DNA from: Stenopsyche tienmushanensis
Lineage: Eukaryota; Arthropoda; Insecta; Trichoptera; Stenopsychidae
DNA: 64,000 nucleotides
Assembly (NCBI GenBank): GCA_008973525.1
Contig: WACJ01000105.1
Coordinates: 558,001-622,000 of the forward strand
Reading direction: 5' to 3'
The notes beneath the pieces are model-generated. The model was given only the letters and a program-made list of their open reading frames with translations, was not told the origin of the DNA and did not search any database. The position numbers were made by a program, and so were the translations under genes. Positions within the stretch are counted from its first letter, which is position 1; each line of letters begins with the position of its first letter. This document shows positions 12,186 through 21,059 of this stretch, piece after piece.

Positions 12186-15100
12186 TTAATAAGCGAGTTT
12201 GACTCGGTCTGTGTGGACCTTGGTTATCTTGTTTTTTATTTTAATAGATATATTTAATGGATTGTGAACTTTTATTATTTCGTATGGCCCATTAAAATTA
12301 GAAGATAGTTTTTTCGATGTGTTAATTATATTTGCGTTATTTGTTATATATACAAAATCTCCTTCTTTAAAGGTCCTACATTTTTTATTTACGTTAAATT
12401 TTTCTTTAGTTTTCTCTTTTCCTTGTAAGATATTTTCTCTCGCTATTTGTAATGATTTTGATAGTTTTAATTTCAGATTATCTATAAAGGAGTCATATGT
12501 ATATTTAAATTCGCTAGTTTTCAAAGACGTTGGCAATGTAGGTAGACTTCCGAATATTAGCTCATATGGTGTATATTTTGTAGCAGTATGAGGAGTAACG
12601 TTATAACTAAAAATAGCGAATGGTATCCATTCGTCCCAATCGGTTTGCGATGGAGAAATGTAATGTTTTAGATAATCTTTTAATGTACTATGACTTCTCT
12701 CTAAAGCGCCGTTGGATTGAGGGTGGTATGCGCTCGTTTGGATTTGTTTGATTTTAAAGAGTTTTGCTACTTCTTTCAGCAAGTTAGATGTGAAATCTTT
12801 ACCTTGATCAGTTAAAATGCTATCGGGAATACTGTATTGACAAAAAAATTTACTGGTTAATTCTTTCGCAATAGTTCGTGCTTCATGATTAGGTATAGGA
12901 TAAGCCTGTGTGAACTTGGTCAAATCATCTTGCAAGGTAAGGATGTATCTATTTCCGTTCTCGGTTAGGGGTAATGGTCCTACTATATCGAGAGCTATTT
13001 TTTGAAAAGCTCTTTCACTAGTTGAAGTTATCTCGATAGGTTGTTTTAACCTTTGACGTGTTGTTTTATTTTTTTGACAAGACTCACATTCCTTTACGTA
13101 AGTTAAAATATCCTTTTGCATATTTTTCCATCTGAATTTACTTTTAATTCTTTGTAACATTCTATGGAATCCAACATGACCTCCAATCGAGGAGTTATGG
13201 TGTTCGTTTAAAATTAATGGAATTTGGTCATGACGCGGTTCAATGATTTTATTAGAACAAATTATGATTTTTATAGGGGAATCATGAAAAATGTAACCAA
13301 TTATTTTCTTTAATTTTTCTTGATTCATTATGCCTTTACCGAGGCTCGGGAAGCAAATCGTTGTTTCGTCGTTTTCTTCAAGGCGAGTTTTAAGGTTAAA
13401 AATTGAAACAAATAAATCTTTATAACTTGGTGTTTCCCAAAAATTTTGTTTAATTATAACGTGATAAATATTCCTATCGGTTTCGCGCGATATTAGCACG
13501 TTGCTAATTTCGGTATTTGTTTCTACAATTTCGTCATAGTTTCTAATTAATTCTTTTACTTGTTGTGACATACCTTGAGACATATCCTTATCGTTGGATA
13601 TAAAATGAGTGATCGCGTGTTTTTGTTCGAAAATTGATGTATCAACTACTTCAATATTAGTATTAAATGTATTATTTTGATTTTCGAGAAATTTGTTGTA
13701 GAGTTCGTACGATTGAGATTTAGTTAGACGTATCTCTTTAATATTAATTTTCTTGTTATTATTAACATCTATTCGAGATAAAGCGTCGGCGTTACTGTTT
13801 TGTTTGCCTGGTTTGAAAATTATTTCGTAATCGAACTCTTCTAGTTTGAGACGCCATCTAATAAGTCGAGAATTTGGATCTTTGCAATTGAATAACCAAA
13901 CTAAAGGTCTGTGATCAGTTACAATAAGAAACTTTCGACCGTACAGGTATGGTCGGAAATGTTTGCAGGCCCAGACGATTGCGAGTAATTCTTTTTCTGT
14001 TGTTGAATAGTTGGACTCAGCCTTATTTAGAGTTCGCGATGCGTACGAGATAGGCAGGTCTTTTCCTATCGCGCCTTGCGATAGTACTGCACCAATAGCA
14101 AAATTTGAAGCGTCGGTAGTAAGATTGAAAGGAATTTTGAAGTCTGGGTATTGAAGTATTGGTTCACTAATTAACGCGTTTTTAAGATATTGGAATGCAT
14201 TTTCCTGATTGTCTGTCCATGTAAAGAGAGTGTCCTTTTTTAGGAGAAGAGTTAGTTGTTGGGATTTCTTCGAGAAATCAGGGATAAATTTTCGATAGTA
14301 ACCCACTAATCCAAGAAAGGATTTGATATCCTTGGGATTTTCTGGGGTTGGATATTTTTTTATGCAATCAATTTTATCTGGGTTTGGTTTTACGCCTTCT
14401 TTCGAAATTATATGTCCTAGGTATGCTACTTCTTGTCTCATAAATTCACATTTGTCTGGTTGAAGTTTCAGATTGTGTTTTTCGAGACGTTTAAAGATAT
14501 CGCGAAGCTTTTGACTATGGGATTCGAGATTATCGGCAAAAACTACGATGTCGTCGAGATAAACGAAACAATGAATTCCTTGAAGTCCGGTTAAGACGTT
14601 ATTCATCAATCTCTGAAATGTTGCAGGAGCATTTCGTAAGCCAAAAGGCATACGTGAATATTGATAGTGTCCGGATGGAGTTGAAAATGCAGTTTTATCG
14701 GAATCCTTAGGAGACATAGGTATTTGATGGAAGCCTGAAGCAAGATCGAGAGTTGTAAAATATTTCGAATGTCCCAGTTGATCTAATATATCGGTAATAT
14801 TAGGTAGCGGATACGCGTCACCGACGGTTACTTTGTTTAATTTACGGTAGTCAATTACTACTCTCCATTTTTTCTTTCCAGAAGCATCGTCCTTTTTCGG
14901 TACTACCCATAATGGGGCTGACCAAGGAGATGTAGATGGTTTTATGATTTTGTCTTTTAGCATAGAGTTAATTTGATTTTGAACTTCCTTTTTATGGATC
15001 TCCGGATAGCGATACGATTTGGTGAATATTGGAGTTTGCGACGTCACAGGTATTTCGTGTGCAATAGAATTAGTGTATGATAAGTTATCACCATCGAGAT

Positions 15101-16058
15101 GAAATATATTATTATATTCGGTGCATATAGATATTAGTGAATTAGATTCTTCTTCATTTAAATGAGAAGTTCGAATTTGATCTACTAATCTTTCGTTTCG
15201 GGAAGGATCCTTTTTCTTTTGTTCTTGAAAAAACGGAAGACATTCGTTTTCATCAAAAGGTTCCAAGATTATATCGCGTGAAAACAGATTAACATGTTTT
15301 TCACTATTGTTAAGAATTGTGGCGTAAGCTTTAGAGTTAGGGCGCACAGAAGTAAGCGCGCGAGATAGATGCACGTCCGGCAGGATTTCGGTATCGGGAA
15401 TAATACCTTCTTTAATTTCGGGATTTAGAATGTTTAATTCTACGAGGGTTTGCGATCTAGGTTTTAGTGTATAAATTGCTCGAGGCTTATTATGATAAAT
15501 AGGAATAATTTTACCTCCTATTATTAAACGATTGTTTTTATAATCGATTGTAGCCTTGTTTGCCTTAAGAAAATCATGTCCCAACAATCCGTCGAAGGGT
15601 ATACTATTGACATTATTACAAATTAAATGAGTTTTATGATGGATAAGATGATTAAATATTGGGAATTGTAACGTAATGCTCCCTAAAGTTTTCATAGGGT
15701 TAGATGAATCATTAATTCCTTTTAATGTTAATATTTCGTTTTCGTTTACATGATCTTCACAGCAAAGTGAGTGAAGCTTAACGAGCGAAATATCGGCACC
15801 AGTATCTAACAAAAATTTTAATCTAGAATTTGCTTGGTTACAGCGTAATTCAACAAACGCAGTTGTGTTTTCTAAAGATAGTACTTTGCCAAATGAATGT
15901 TTTTTGAAATTCGAACGATATTGTGGTAGGTTTGAATTAGATTTTACATCGATTTTTGGTATTCTGCCTGAAGGGTTTTTACGTTCCGAGAGTCGGCAGT
16001 CATCTCGGAAGTTTTGGAGTTTAAAGATTTTTTTTGAGAATTGTTGTATTGCCTTAGT
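12186..16058 (-). CDS. pol: Pol polyprotein: protease, RT, RNase H, macro-like, integrase
   Basis: The frame is open from just after a TAG at about 16059 to the stop at 12186 and is entered by a -1 shift near 16028. Positions below count from the TTG at 15812. The retropepsin site LDTGAD is at 2-7. RT has D356 and the YLDD box at 418-421 (14550-14561). RNase H has D567, E608, D633 and D676. An inserted segment at about 718-855 reads as a macro domain. Integrase has the zinc-binding H/H region (about 871-883) with C909 and C912, and a DD35E triad D942, D1002, E1038, followed by a GPYEI module near the C-terminus. All catalytic residues of the four standard enzymes are present. The family uses these to cleave Gag-Pol, copy the RNA and integrate the DNA. 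Confidence 0.95.
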   Translation of the reverse strand, partial: TKAIQQFSKKIFKLQNFRDDCRLSERKNPSGRIPKIDVKSNSNLPQYRSNFKKHSFGKVLSLENTTAFVELRCNQANSRLKFLLDTGADISLVKLHSLCCEDHVNENEILTLKGINDSSNPMKTLGSITLQFPIFNHLIHHKTHLICNNVNSIPFDGLLGHDFLKANKATIDYKNNRLIIGGKIIPIYHNKPRAIYTLKPRSQTLVELNILNPEIKEGIIPDTEILPDVHLSRALTSVRPNSKAYATILNNSEKHVNLFSRDIILEPFDENECLPFFQEQKKKDPSRNERLVDQIRTSHLNEEESNSLISICTEYNNIFHLDGDNLSYTNSIAHEIPVTSQTPIFTKSYRYPEIHKKEVQNQINSMLKDKIIKPSTSPWSAPLWVVPKKDDASGKKKWRVVIDYRKLNKVTVGDAYPLPNITDILDQLGHSKYFTTLDLASGFHQIPMSPKDSDKTAFSTPSGHYQYSRMPFGLRNAPATFQRLMNNVLTGLQGIHCFVYLDDIVVFADNLESHSQKLRDIFKRLEKHNLKLQPDKCEFMRQEVAYLGHIISKEGVKPNPDKIDCIKKYPTPENPKDIKSFLGLVGYYRKFIPDFSKKSQQLTLLLKKDTLFTWTDNQENAFQYLKNALISEPILQYPDFKIPFNLTTDASNFAIGAVLSQGAIGKDLPISYASRTLNKAESNYSTTEKELLAIVWACKHFRPYLYGRKFLIVTDHRPLVWLFNCKDPNSRLIRWRLKLEEFDYEIIFKPGKQNSNADALSRIDVNNNKKINIKEIRLTKSQSYELYNKFLENQNNTFNTNIEVVDTSIFEQKHAITHFISNDKDMSQGMSQQVKELIRNYDEIVETNTEISNVLISRETDRNIYHVIIKQNFWETPSYKDLFVSIFNLKTRLEENDETTICFPSLGKGIMNQEKLKKIIGYIFHDSPIKIIICSNKIIEPRHDQIPLILNEHHNSSIGGHVGFHRMLQRIKSKFRWKNMQKDILTYVKECESCQKNKTTRQRLKQPIEITSTSERAFQKIALDIVGPLPLTENGNRYILTLQDDLTKFTQAYPIPNHEARTIAKELTSKFFCQYSIPDSILTDQGKDFTSNLLKEVAKLFKIKQIQTSAYHPQSNGALERSHSTLKDYLKHYISPSQTDWDEWIPFAIFSYNVTPHTATKYTPYELIFGSLPTLPTSLKTSEFKYTYDSFIDNLKLKLSKSLQIARENILQGKEKTKEKFNVNKKCRTFKEGDFVYITNNANIINTSKKLSSNFNGPYEIIKVHNPLNISIKIKNKITKVHTDRVKLAY
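13248..13661 (-). other. Macro (OARD1-like) domain segment within Pol
   Basis: Pol residues about 718-855 lie between the last RNase H residue and the integrase zinc finger. The order of motifs matches OARD1/TARG1-type macro domains: a VVD..IFE strand, HFISNDKDMSQGM (736-748) where the family has HCIS.D..MGAGI, a YHVIIK strand (783-788) where the family has YYLITK, PSYKDL where the family has KPTYE.L, and FPSLGKGI (821-828) where the family has MPRIGCGL. Lysine 788 falls at the position of the family's catalytic lysine. The aspartate after GCGL is replaced by methionine 829, and the first glycine of the MGAG loop by serine. ADP-ribose binding is plausible and hydrolase activity is doubtful. 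This is recognised by eye and has not been tested by profile search. Confidence 0.7.
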
Positions 16059-16912
16059 CTACATTCTTCAATCAGATGCCCGCGTTTTTTGCAATAATTG
16101 CATGTTTTTGAAGAGTAATTCTGGCTGTTAGAGTAATTAATATGAGGAGGACTTGGATTTTTACGAAAATGATGTTGGTTGTTGCCACGGTAGTTTTCGT
16201 TTTTAAAATGTGTGAATTGATTAATGTTTTGTTCTCTTTTCATGTTTGGTTGATTAGAGTTAGAAAAATGTGGTCGTAATCTTTTATAGCAATTTGATGT
16301 GTTATGTCCCGATTTTTTACAGTGTGAGCAAAATTTTGGAGTATTTATTTGAAGTTCTCGAATTGCAGTTAACATTTTTTCTTCCTCTATAGCAATATTA
16401 GTTGCTTCTGTGAGGTTCTTTGGTTTTGATAACCGTACTGGGCTAGAAATTTGAGGATTTGCACCTAAGATAAAAGTATTTAGTGCACTTTCTTCTATTT
16501 GCTTAATTCTACCTTTTAGTTCCGTGTTATCAGTAGTAGCGAATCTAGTGGCAGTGATGAGGTTATTTGTGCATGTTTCAACACGTTGTATAAAATTAAT
16601 TACCGGTTCGTTTGGATTTTGTTTGCAATTCCGTAACTCTAATTCCAGCTGTGCCGTGTGCTTGTTTTCACCAAAAGTGGTGATTAAAAACGTTTTAAAT
16701 TCTTGGTAATTTTCAAACGAAAAATTGGAAACATTATATTTAGCTTTTCCGATCACGCAATGAATTATGTATTTCAGAAGAATAGGTTTAAGAATATCGG
16801 AACAAAGTTCCATAGCGATATCGCAATCTTTTAAAAATGGATGTAAGTTTTGTCGTTCGCCATCGAAGGTTGGTACGAATTTCATAAGGGTATCGATTGA
16901 AAGGTTCGCCAT
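15944..16912 (-). CDS. gag: Gag, retroviral structural protein with two zinc knuckles
   Basis: 322 codons. The N-terminal part (VPTFDGERQNLHPFLKDCD) is typical of Ty3/gypsy capsid proteins. Two CX2CX4HX4C knuckles at C195-C208 and C271-C284 bind RNA, and the region between them is rich in N, Q and H. The protein would assemble the particle and package the genomic RNA. The stop is at 15944. Most ribosomes should end here, and a minority should slip at codons 294-295 (two AAA codons) into pol. The ATG at 16912 is the first in this frame and gives a normal start for the family. Confidence 0.93.
   Translation of the reverse strand: MANLSIDTLMKFVPTFDGERQNLHPFLKDCDIAMELCSDILKPILLKYIIHCVIGKAKYNVSNFSFENYQEFKTFLITTFGENKHTAQLELELRNCKQNPNEPVINFIQRVETCTNNLITATRFATTDNTELKGRIKQIEESALNTFILGANPQISSPVRLSKPKNLTEATNIAIEEEKMLTAIRELQINTPKFCSHCKKSGHNTSNCYKRLRPHFSNSNQPNMKREQNINQFTHFKNENYRGNNQHHFRKNPSPPHINYSNSQNYSSKTCNYCKKRGHLIEECRLRQYNNSQKKSLNSKTSEMTADSRNVKTLQAEYQKSM
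15984..16034 (-). promoter_or_regulatory. -1 ribosomal frameshift signal (A AAA AAA plus hairpin)
   Basis: The heptamer at 16034-16028 is in the correct phase with gag codons (..caa|aaa|aaa|). The -1 frame opens only about 25 nt upstream, after a TAG, and continues without a stop to the end of pol. A perfect 8-bp stem (16010-16003 with 15984-15991, 11-nt loop) begins 17 nt after the slippery run. That spacing is longer than the usual 5-9 nt, so a pseudoknot or other pairing may be involved. Confidence 0.8.
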
Positions 16913-16977
16913 TATAAAATAATAAAATAAGAAAAGAAAATATGAAAAGAAATAAATCGACGATAATAAATATTAGC

Positions 16978-17232
16978 TTACTGAAGAGTCAGTGAGATGA
17001 TGAAGTACAGTTCCATGAATTCCTTCGTTCTTGTCAGAGTTTGATTCTGTGAGGAGAAAGCAGCAGTCTTCACAGGAAGTCGCAGTAGTCGGAGGATCGA
17101 TGGAATTCTTGTGATTGTCGCGTCAGGGTTGACAATCACGATGTGGATACTTGCTCGTATTGGAGGACGAAAGTCCACCAGCGAAGTTGATAGCGGCGTT
17201 CTCCCGGCAGGATCCCAAGAAGCGATCGTCAA
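16978..17232 (-). CDS. Leader ORF, likely uORF and env signal-peptide exon
   Basis: 84 codons in the 5' leader, ending in a TAA 66 nt before the gag ATG. The last 12 residues, from an internal ATG at 17016, are hydrophobic (MELYFIISLTLQ) and look like the start of a signal peptide. The terminal CAG-TAAG contains a good splice donor (CA|GTAAGC, first intron base 16981). Joining this donor to the acceptor at 12133/12132 keeps phase with env. Which ATG (17232 or 17016) is used cannot be told. On unspliced RNA the same frame would act as an upstream ORF ahead of gag. Confidence 0.55.
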   Translation of the reverse strand: MTIASWDPAGRTPLSTSLVDFRPPIRASIHIVIVNPDATITRIPSILRLLRLPVKTAAFSSQNQTLTRTKEFMELYFIISLTLQ

Positions 17233-17319
17233 GCTGCAGATTGACGACGAAGAGGTCCAGTTCCAGATATGATGAGATTCGCGTCCGCAGAAATATCAAC
17301 GACGATGTTTATCAGCCGT

Positions 17320-17337
17320 ATCCCACTTCTGACACCA
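17320..17337 (-). promoter_or_regulatory. Primer binding site, tRNA-Leu
   Basis: The plus strand reads ATCCCACTTCTGACACCA, which fits the 3' end of an insect tRNA-Leu including CCA. The sense strand is therefore an 18-nt primer site. It lies 11 nt inside the 5' LTR edge. Confidence 0.85.
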
Positions 17338-17348
17338 AAAATTTTATG

Positions 17349-18167
17349 TGTTATGTATTGTATATCAGCAGTGCATCCCACTTCTGACAACAAAATTTAT
17401 ATTGTTATGGATCGTCTTCTTCATCAGTTGGTCTTCAAATGAAAGCGTATTTATCAGTTCGATGTATCTTTATTTCTTCTTTAGTTTTACAACAAATACA
17501 CAATTACGATAGTGACCCGAGGTCTAAGTGCTGTCGCAAATGCGGATAGAGGTTGTAAGAATTGATGTTAACTTGACGAGTGGATGGAGAATAATTGTCT
17601 GTTGCATCGACGAGGCACAGATTATATATTTTAAGGGTTAAGGGCTTACTGGTGGGGAACCAGCCAATCGATGATCGGTGACTTGGCGATGCTTGCGTGT
17701 GTGTTTGTTATGGGAAGATGAGGGATGAAGTTTTCTTATTCGAAGAGCACCCTGATTGTGAAAGAACAATAACCAGACATTTTAAGGCATATGGAAAAGG
17801 GTGCAATTGACATAAGACAGAAGCTCTAAAACAAATAAGGTAGCGTTTGGACCGGGTGCAAGATGGGCTTAGGACAGTTGCTTTAAAATAAATAAGGTAG
17901 CATTTGGACCGGGTGCAAGATGGGCTTAAGACAGTTGCTTTAAAATAAATAAGGTAGCATTTGGACCGGGTGCAAGATGGGCTTAAGACAGTTGCTTTAA
18001 AATAAATAAGGTAGCATTTGGACCGGGTGCAAGAAGGGATGATGTAAAACAAATAATGAGTCGAAAAATTGACGTTAAACAAAGAATATGGTCTCAATGA
18101 TGTACATTTAAGTTTTAGATAGACTCATGTCACTAAATTGGCAATCCAGAATGGTGAGTACATAACA
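17349..18167 (-). repeat. 5' LTR (right copy)
   Basis: 819 bp, identical to the left LTR apart from G at 17587. It would drive transcription leftward. It holds the TATA-like stretch at 17622-17629, AATAAA at 17474-17469, the 57-bp repeats at 17835-18035 and the primer-site copy at 17372-17389. Confidence 0.95.
17835..18035 (-). repeat. 57-bp tandem repeats in U3 (right LTR)
   Basis: Same array as at 9241-9441, in the promoter-active LTR. Three full units and a partial one, about 98% alike, in a position usual for U3 enhancer repeats. Confidence 0.9.
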
Positions 18168-18171
18168 CTTG
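18168..18171. repeat. Target-site duplication CTTG (right)
   Basis: Matches 8751-8754 exactly and proves that both outer LTR ends are genuine. Confidence 0.9.
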
Positions 18172-19050
18172 TACTAAAATTAATTTAACATTCACTGCAT
18201 TATCATCAACTTTTTAATTAATCGAGCTTTCCAGTGAGCTTTTTCATTGCAAAAGCTTTAAATCTTTTTTTTTTCAGAGTGCAATTTTCACGAATACAAA
18301 TGGCTTTTCCAACAAATTTTTAAAGAAAAAACAATTTACAAATAGGAAATAAATAAAGCGTTCGCAGCTTGCAGTTATTCCATTTATTCCAATTTCTCTG
18401 GGAGTTGACATCAGCTTTACGAGGAACGCTATGATATAACATTCATAAAGTGTATTCCAAGAAAATCTAAATAAATATCAAAGCGTTCGTCCTTTGGAGA
18501 CTGTCCTTTTATTTTATTTGCAGGAAAACATTTTTTTTCCTTCCGTTTGTTTCTATAAATTGAAGTCGCGCGTGTAAATGAAAGGCAAGAAGAGCTTGCG
18601 TATAACGAGTGATATATGACTTTAAAACTTTGACTGCAGTCCTGGATAACATCTGTGGCTCTGCTGGATAATCGCCGTCTCTGGGGAAAGGGTTCTATTA
18701 TTTTATACATTAGTTTGGCTTTCAGGGCTTAAAATACCCCATATAAAATACGATTTATTTAGGAGAATTCAATAATTTTTGAACGCTTTTATCTTGCGCG
18801 TTTATTAAATGCACCAAAAGCCATCAATTACAAAACGACAAAAAATATAATATATTCAGATTCATCAAAAACCGGCTTAGAAATCATGGATGCAACTGAA
18901 TATGATGAATGGCAACCTCATATTATATTTAAACTAAATTATTTTTTAGTTTAAATATAATTATAATGCATAATTTTAATATTATGCATTGACAAATACA
19001 TTTTAAGATTGTTGTCGTATACCCTTCATCTGCTTGATATTGTATAAATT
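18172..19050. other. Sequence without recognised gene
   Basis: AT-rich. A 93-codon minus-strand frame at 18429-18710 has no recognisable domain. It may be unique host DNA. Confidence 0.4.
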
Positions 19051-19084
19051 CCAGTAGATGGCAGCACGGTGCAATCCAATTTGC

Positions 19085-19116
19085 CCGCGGTATGTAGTAG
19101 GCTCAGAATTACATTC
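19085..19116 (+). promoter_or_regulatory. Candidate snRNA proximal promoter, U4 copy 1
   Basis: Within the 5' flank, the block 19094-19116 (-45 to -23) is unchanged in copy 2, and the CCGCGG at 19085 is also kept. The rest of the flank carries about 11 substitutions in 87 bp. The position is close to that of the insect proximal sequence element. The motif itself is not proven. Confidence 0.4.
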
Positions 19117-19138
19117 ACCCCTCGAGCACCAGTAAGTT

Positions 19139-19282
19139 AACTTTGCGCAGCGGCGATATCGTAACCAATGAGGTTAATCCGAGGTGCGATTATTGCTAGT
19201 TGAAAACTTTTACCAATACCCCGCCGTGTGGACGTGAAATACCGTCCAATATGGCAATTTTTGGAAGCCTGTCATGGGCTAA
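19139..19282 (+). ncRNA. U4: U4 spliceosomal snRNA, copy 1
   Basis: About 144 nt matching U4 throughout. The 5' end AACTTTGCGCAG pairs with U6. The 5' stem-loop with K-turn (CCAATGAGGTTAATCCGAGG) binds the 15.5K/Snu13 protein. GATTATTGCTAGTTGAAAAC is the U4/U6 region, followed by CCAATACCCCGCC. The Sm site AATTTTTGG lies near 19256-19264, and a short 3' hairpin (AGCC...GGCT) ends near 19280. U4 keeps U6 inactive in the tri-snRNP before spliceosome activation. The transcript is identical to copy 2. No break is visible, so it may be active. The exact 3' end is an estimate. Confidence 0.93.
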
Positions 19283-19404
19283 TATAACATTCACTATTTA
19301 GTTAGTCAACTATCATACCGCTCTCGCTTATCCGGAGACGCAACTGCGTGCACACATTTAATTAACCGGTATGGACGCAGTATTACCAATTCACGCAAGG
19401 TACA

Positions 19405-21059
19405 AGTATTTACTAGTGTCTTATTAGTTAAGATACCTTAAATCAATTACTGGGGGTCTGATTTTTAAATCAGCGTTCTGTTCATAAAACGTTTCGCCAA
19501 AAAGTCTCAAGAACGACGTAAAATATCTAGGTTTGGGATGGGGTCCGCAAAAATCTTTTTTAGATGAGGGCGTCCGCGAACTACATAAGTTTAAGAATCA
19601 CTCGTCTAAAGGCGACTCGTGTGTCCTAGCTAACACATGCAGTCCTCCGGGATCATTTACAAGTATTGAGCATTTATTCTTCAACATATATTTTTTGTTA
19701 ATATTACGTTACTAGCAAAATAATTTTTAGGTATTCAAAAATGTATTTTTTTCTATGAAGACACATAGCGACTCACCGATGAGTCTTATACACAGGGAAG
19801 TATGAAAATGTCACATTTACAATTTAGCTAAAAATATAAGCTATTTATCGGTAAATAAACACTTAATACAACAGAAAGAGATTATTATCGACATTTTTTT
19901 CCAATGAAAATATTTCAATTCAACTTTGGATTTATGCCGTTATTAGATATTGATTTCATCAAATATAAAATACGTTAGCGGCGATTTAAAGCTTTTAATT
20001 TTATTTCTCAATTACTCCATTCCGACATCAAAGTATCGCCCCATGCGCCAAGTAAAATTCTTAATTTACAAAGGATTTTAATCTATGAGAGTATTCCAAT
20101 TTGTTCGAATTAATTCGATTTTATATACTTCTAAAAGCCAATTTTGTTGGCTTGTGTAGTCAATATTCAAAAAAGAGCGTTTTAGAATTTGCAACAAATT
20201 GATGTGATTATAAATATTAACCCTAAATGTATGATGTTTGAAATTCATAATACTTGCCTATGATATACAACTAAATGGTAGTAAAAATGTATTCAATAAA
20301 AAAAACAATGAGATCAAGCCATTGACACTGAAATTTGTTGCATGTTAAATATATTCATGATTCGAGTTCGATAGAAATTTGTATTATCTTACTTTAAATA
20401 GACTATTGATCTTGAGCGTCCATGAGGATTCTTTATTTGTCTAGAAATGAGATTCAAATAATAGTTATTTTATGTTTATTCGAAATGAATATTTCAGTGC
20501 CAGTTCAAGGCTTCAAAGAAATAGTTTTTTATAGTATTCCAAGAATAATTAATTTTCTCTGAATAAAATCTTGGATTGATCTTAAATATTCAGTCTTGTT
20601 ATATTTGAATGTTTCATTAGTCGATTTGGCCGACTTCTCGAACATCCACTTTTTTGCATTCACCGCTGCGACAGTCTCCGACTGCGGCCTTATTCGGTGA
20701 CGGAGATCTCACCTAGGGGTCACTAGGAGCGCTGGGACGTTCGATATTGTTATCCTCGATGATGATTCCGGCATCGATGAACGGCGGATACACCTCATTT
20801 CAATCTTTTCAGGGAGACTTCGCAAAAAATGTTGAAAATGGGAGACAATTAAAATATTAAATTATCCAATAACAACGTTAATAGCATTGTCTTCCGTTGT
20901 CTTCTATATCGTTTTGAAGTCGTCGAACTGAGAGGGTCAATCTGAAATAGGAAACCATTCAGTCTCGAATTCATTCGGGTAGATTCCACATGGACGGAGA
21001 GACATCCATAATTGGTATAGGAGCGAATCCGAGATGCACTTAAGCATCACGTATGACTT
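19405..21059. other. Sequence without recognised gene
   Basis: Mostly AT-rich. A GC-richer stretch at about 20625-20815 stands out but encodes nothing I can identify, and it may be repeat-derived. Confidence 0.4.

Larger units (their letters stand above)
8755..18167 (-). mobile_element. Full-length errantivirus-like Ty3/gypsy endogenous retrovirus
   Basis: This 9413-bp element has 819-bp LTRs, a CTTG target duplication, a tRNA-Leu primer site, a polypurine tract and three open frames in the order gag, pol, env on the minus strand. The LTRs begin and end with the 9-bp inverted pair TGTTATGTA/TACATAACA. The Pol order (protease, RT, RNase H, integrase) and the F-like env place it with insect errantiviruses. 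The LTRs differ at a single position (8993 versus 17587), so the insertion is recent. I see no stop or frame break in gag, pol or env apart from the expected -1 shift. Odd features are the macro-like segment in Pol and a primer-site copy inside the LTR. Confidence 0.95.

Noticed and set aside
12319..12591. 90-codon plus frame inside pol, and similar plus frames at 10567, 15865 and 16524
   Set aside because: These are antisense shadows of the retroviral genes.
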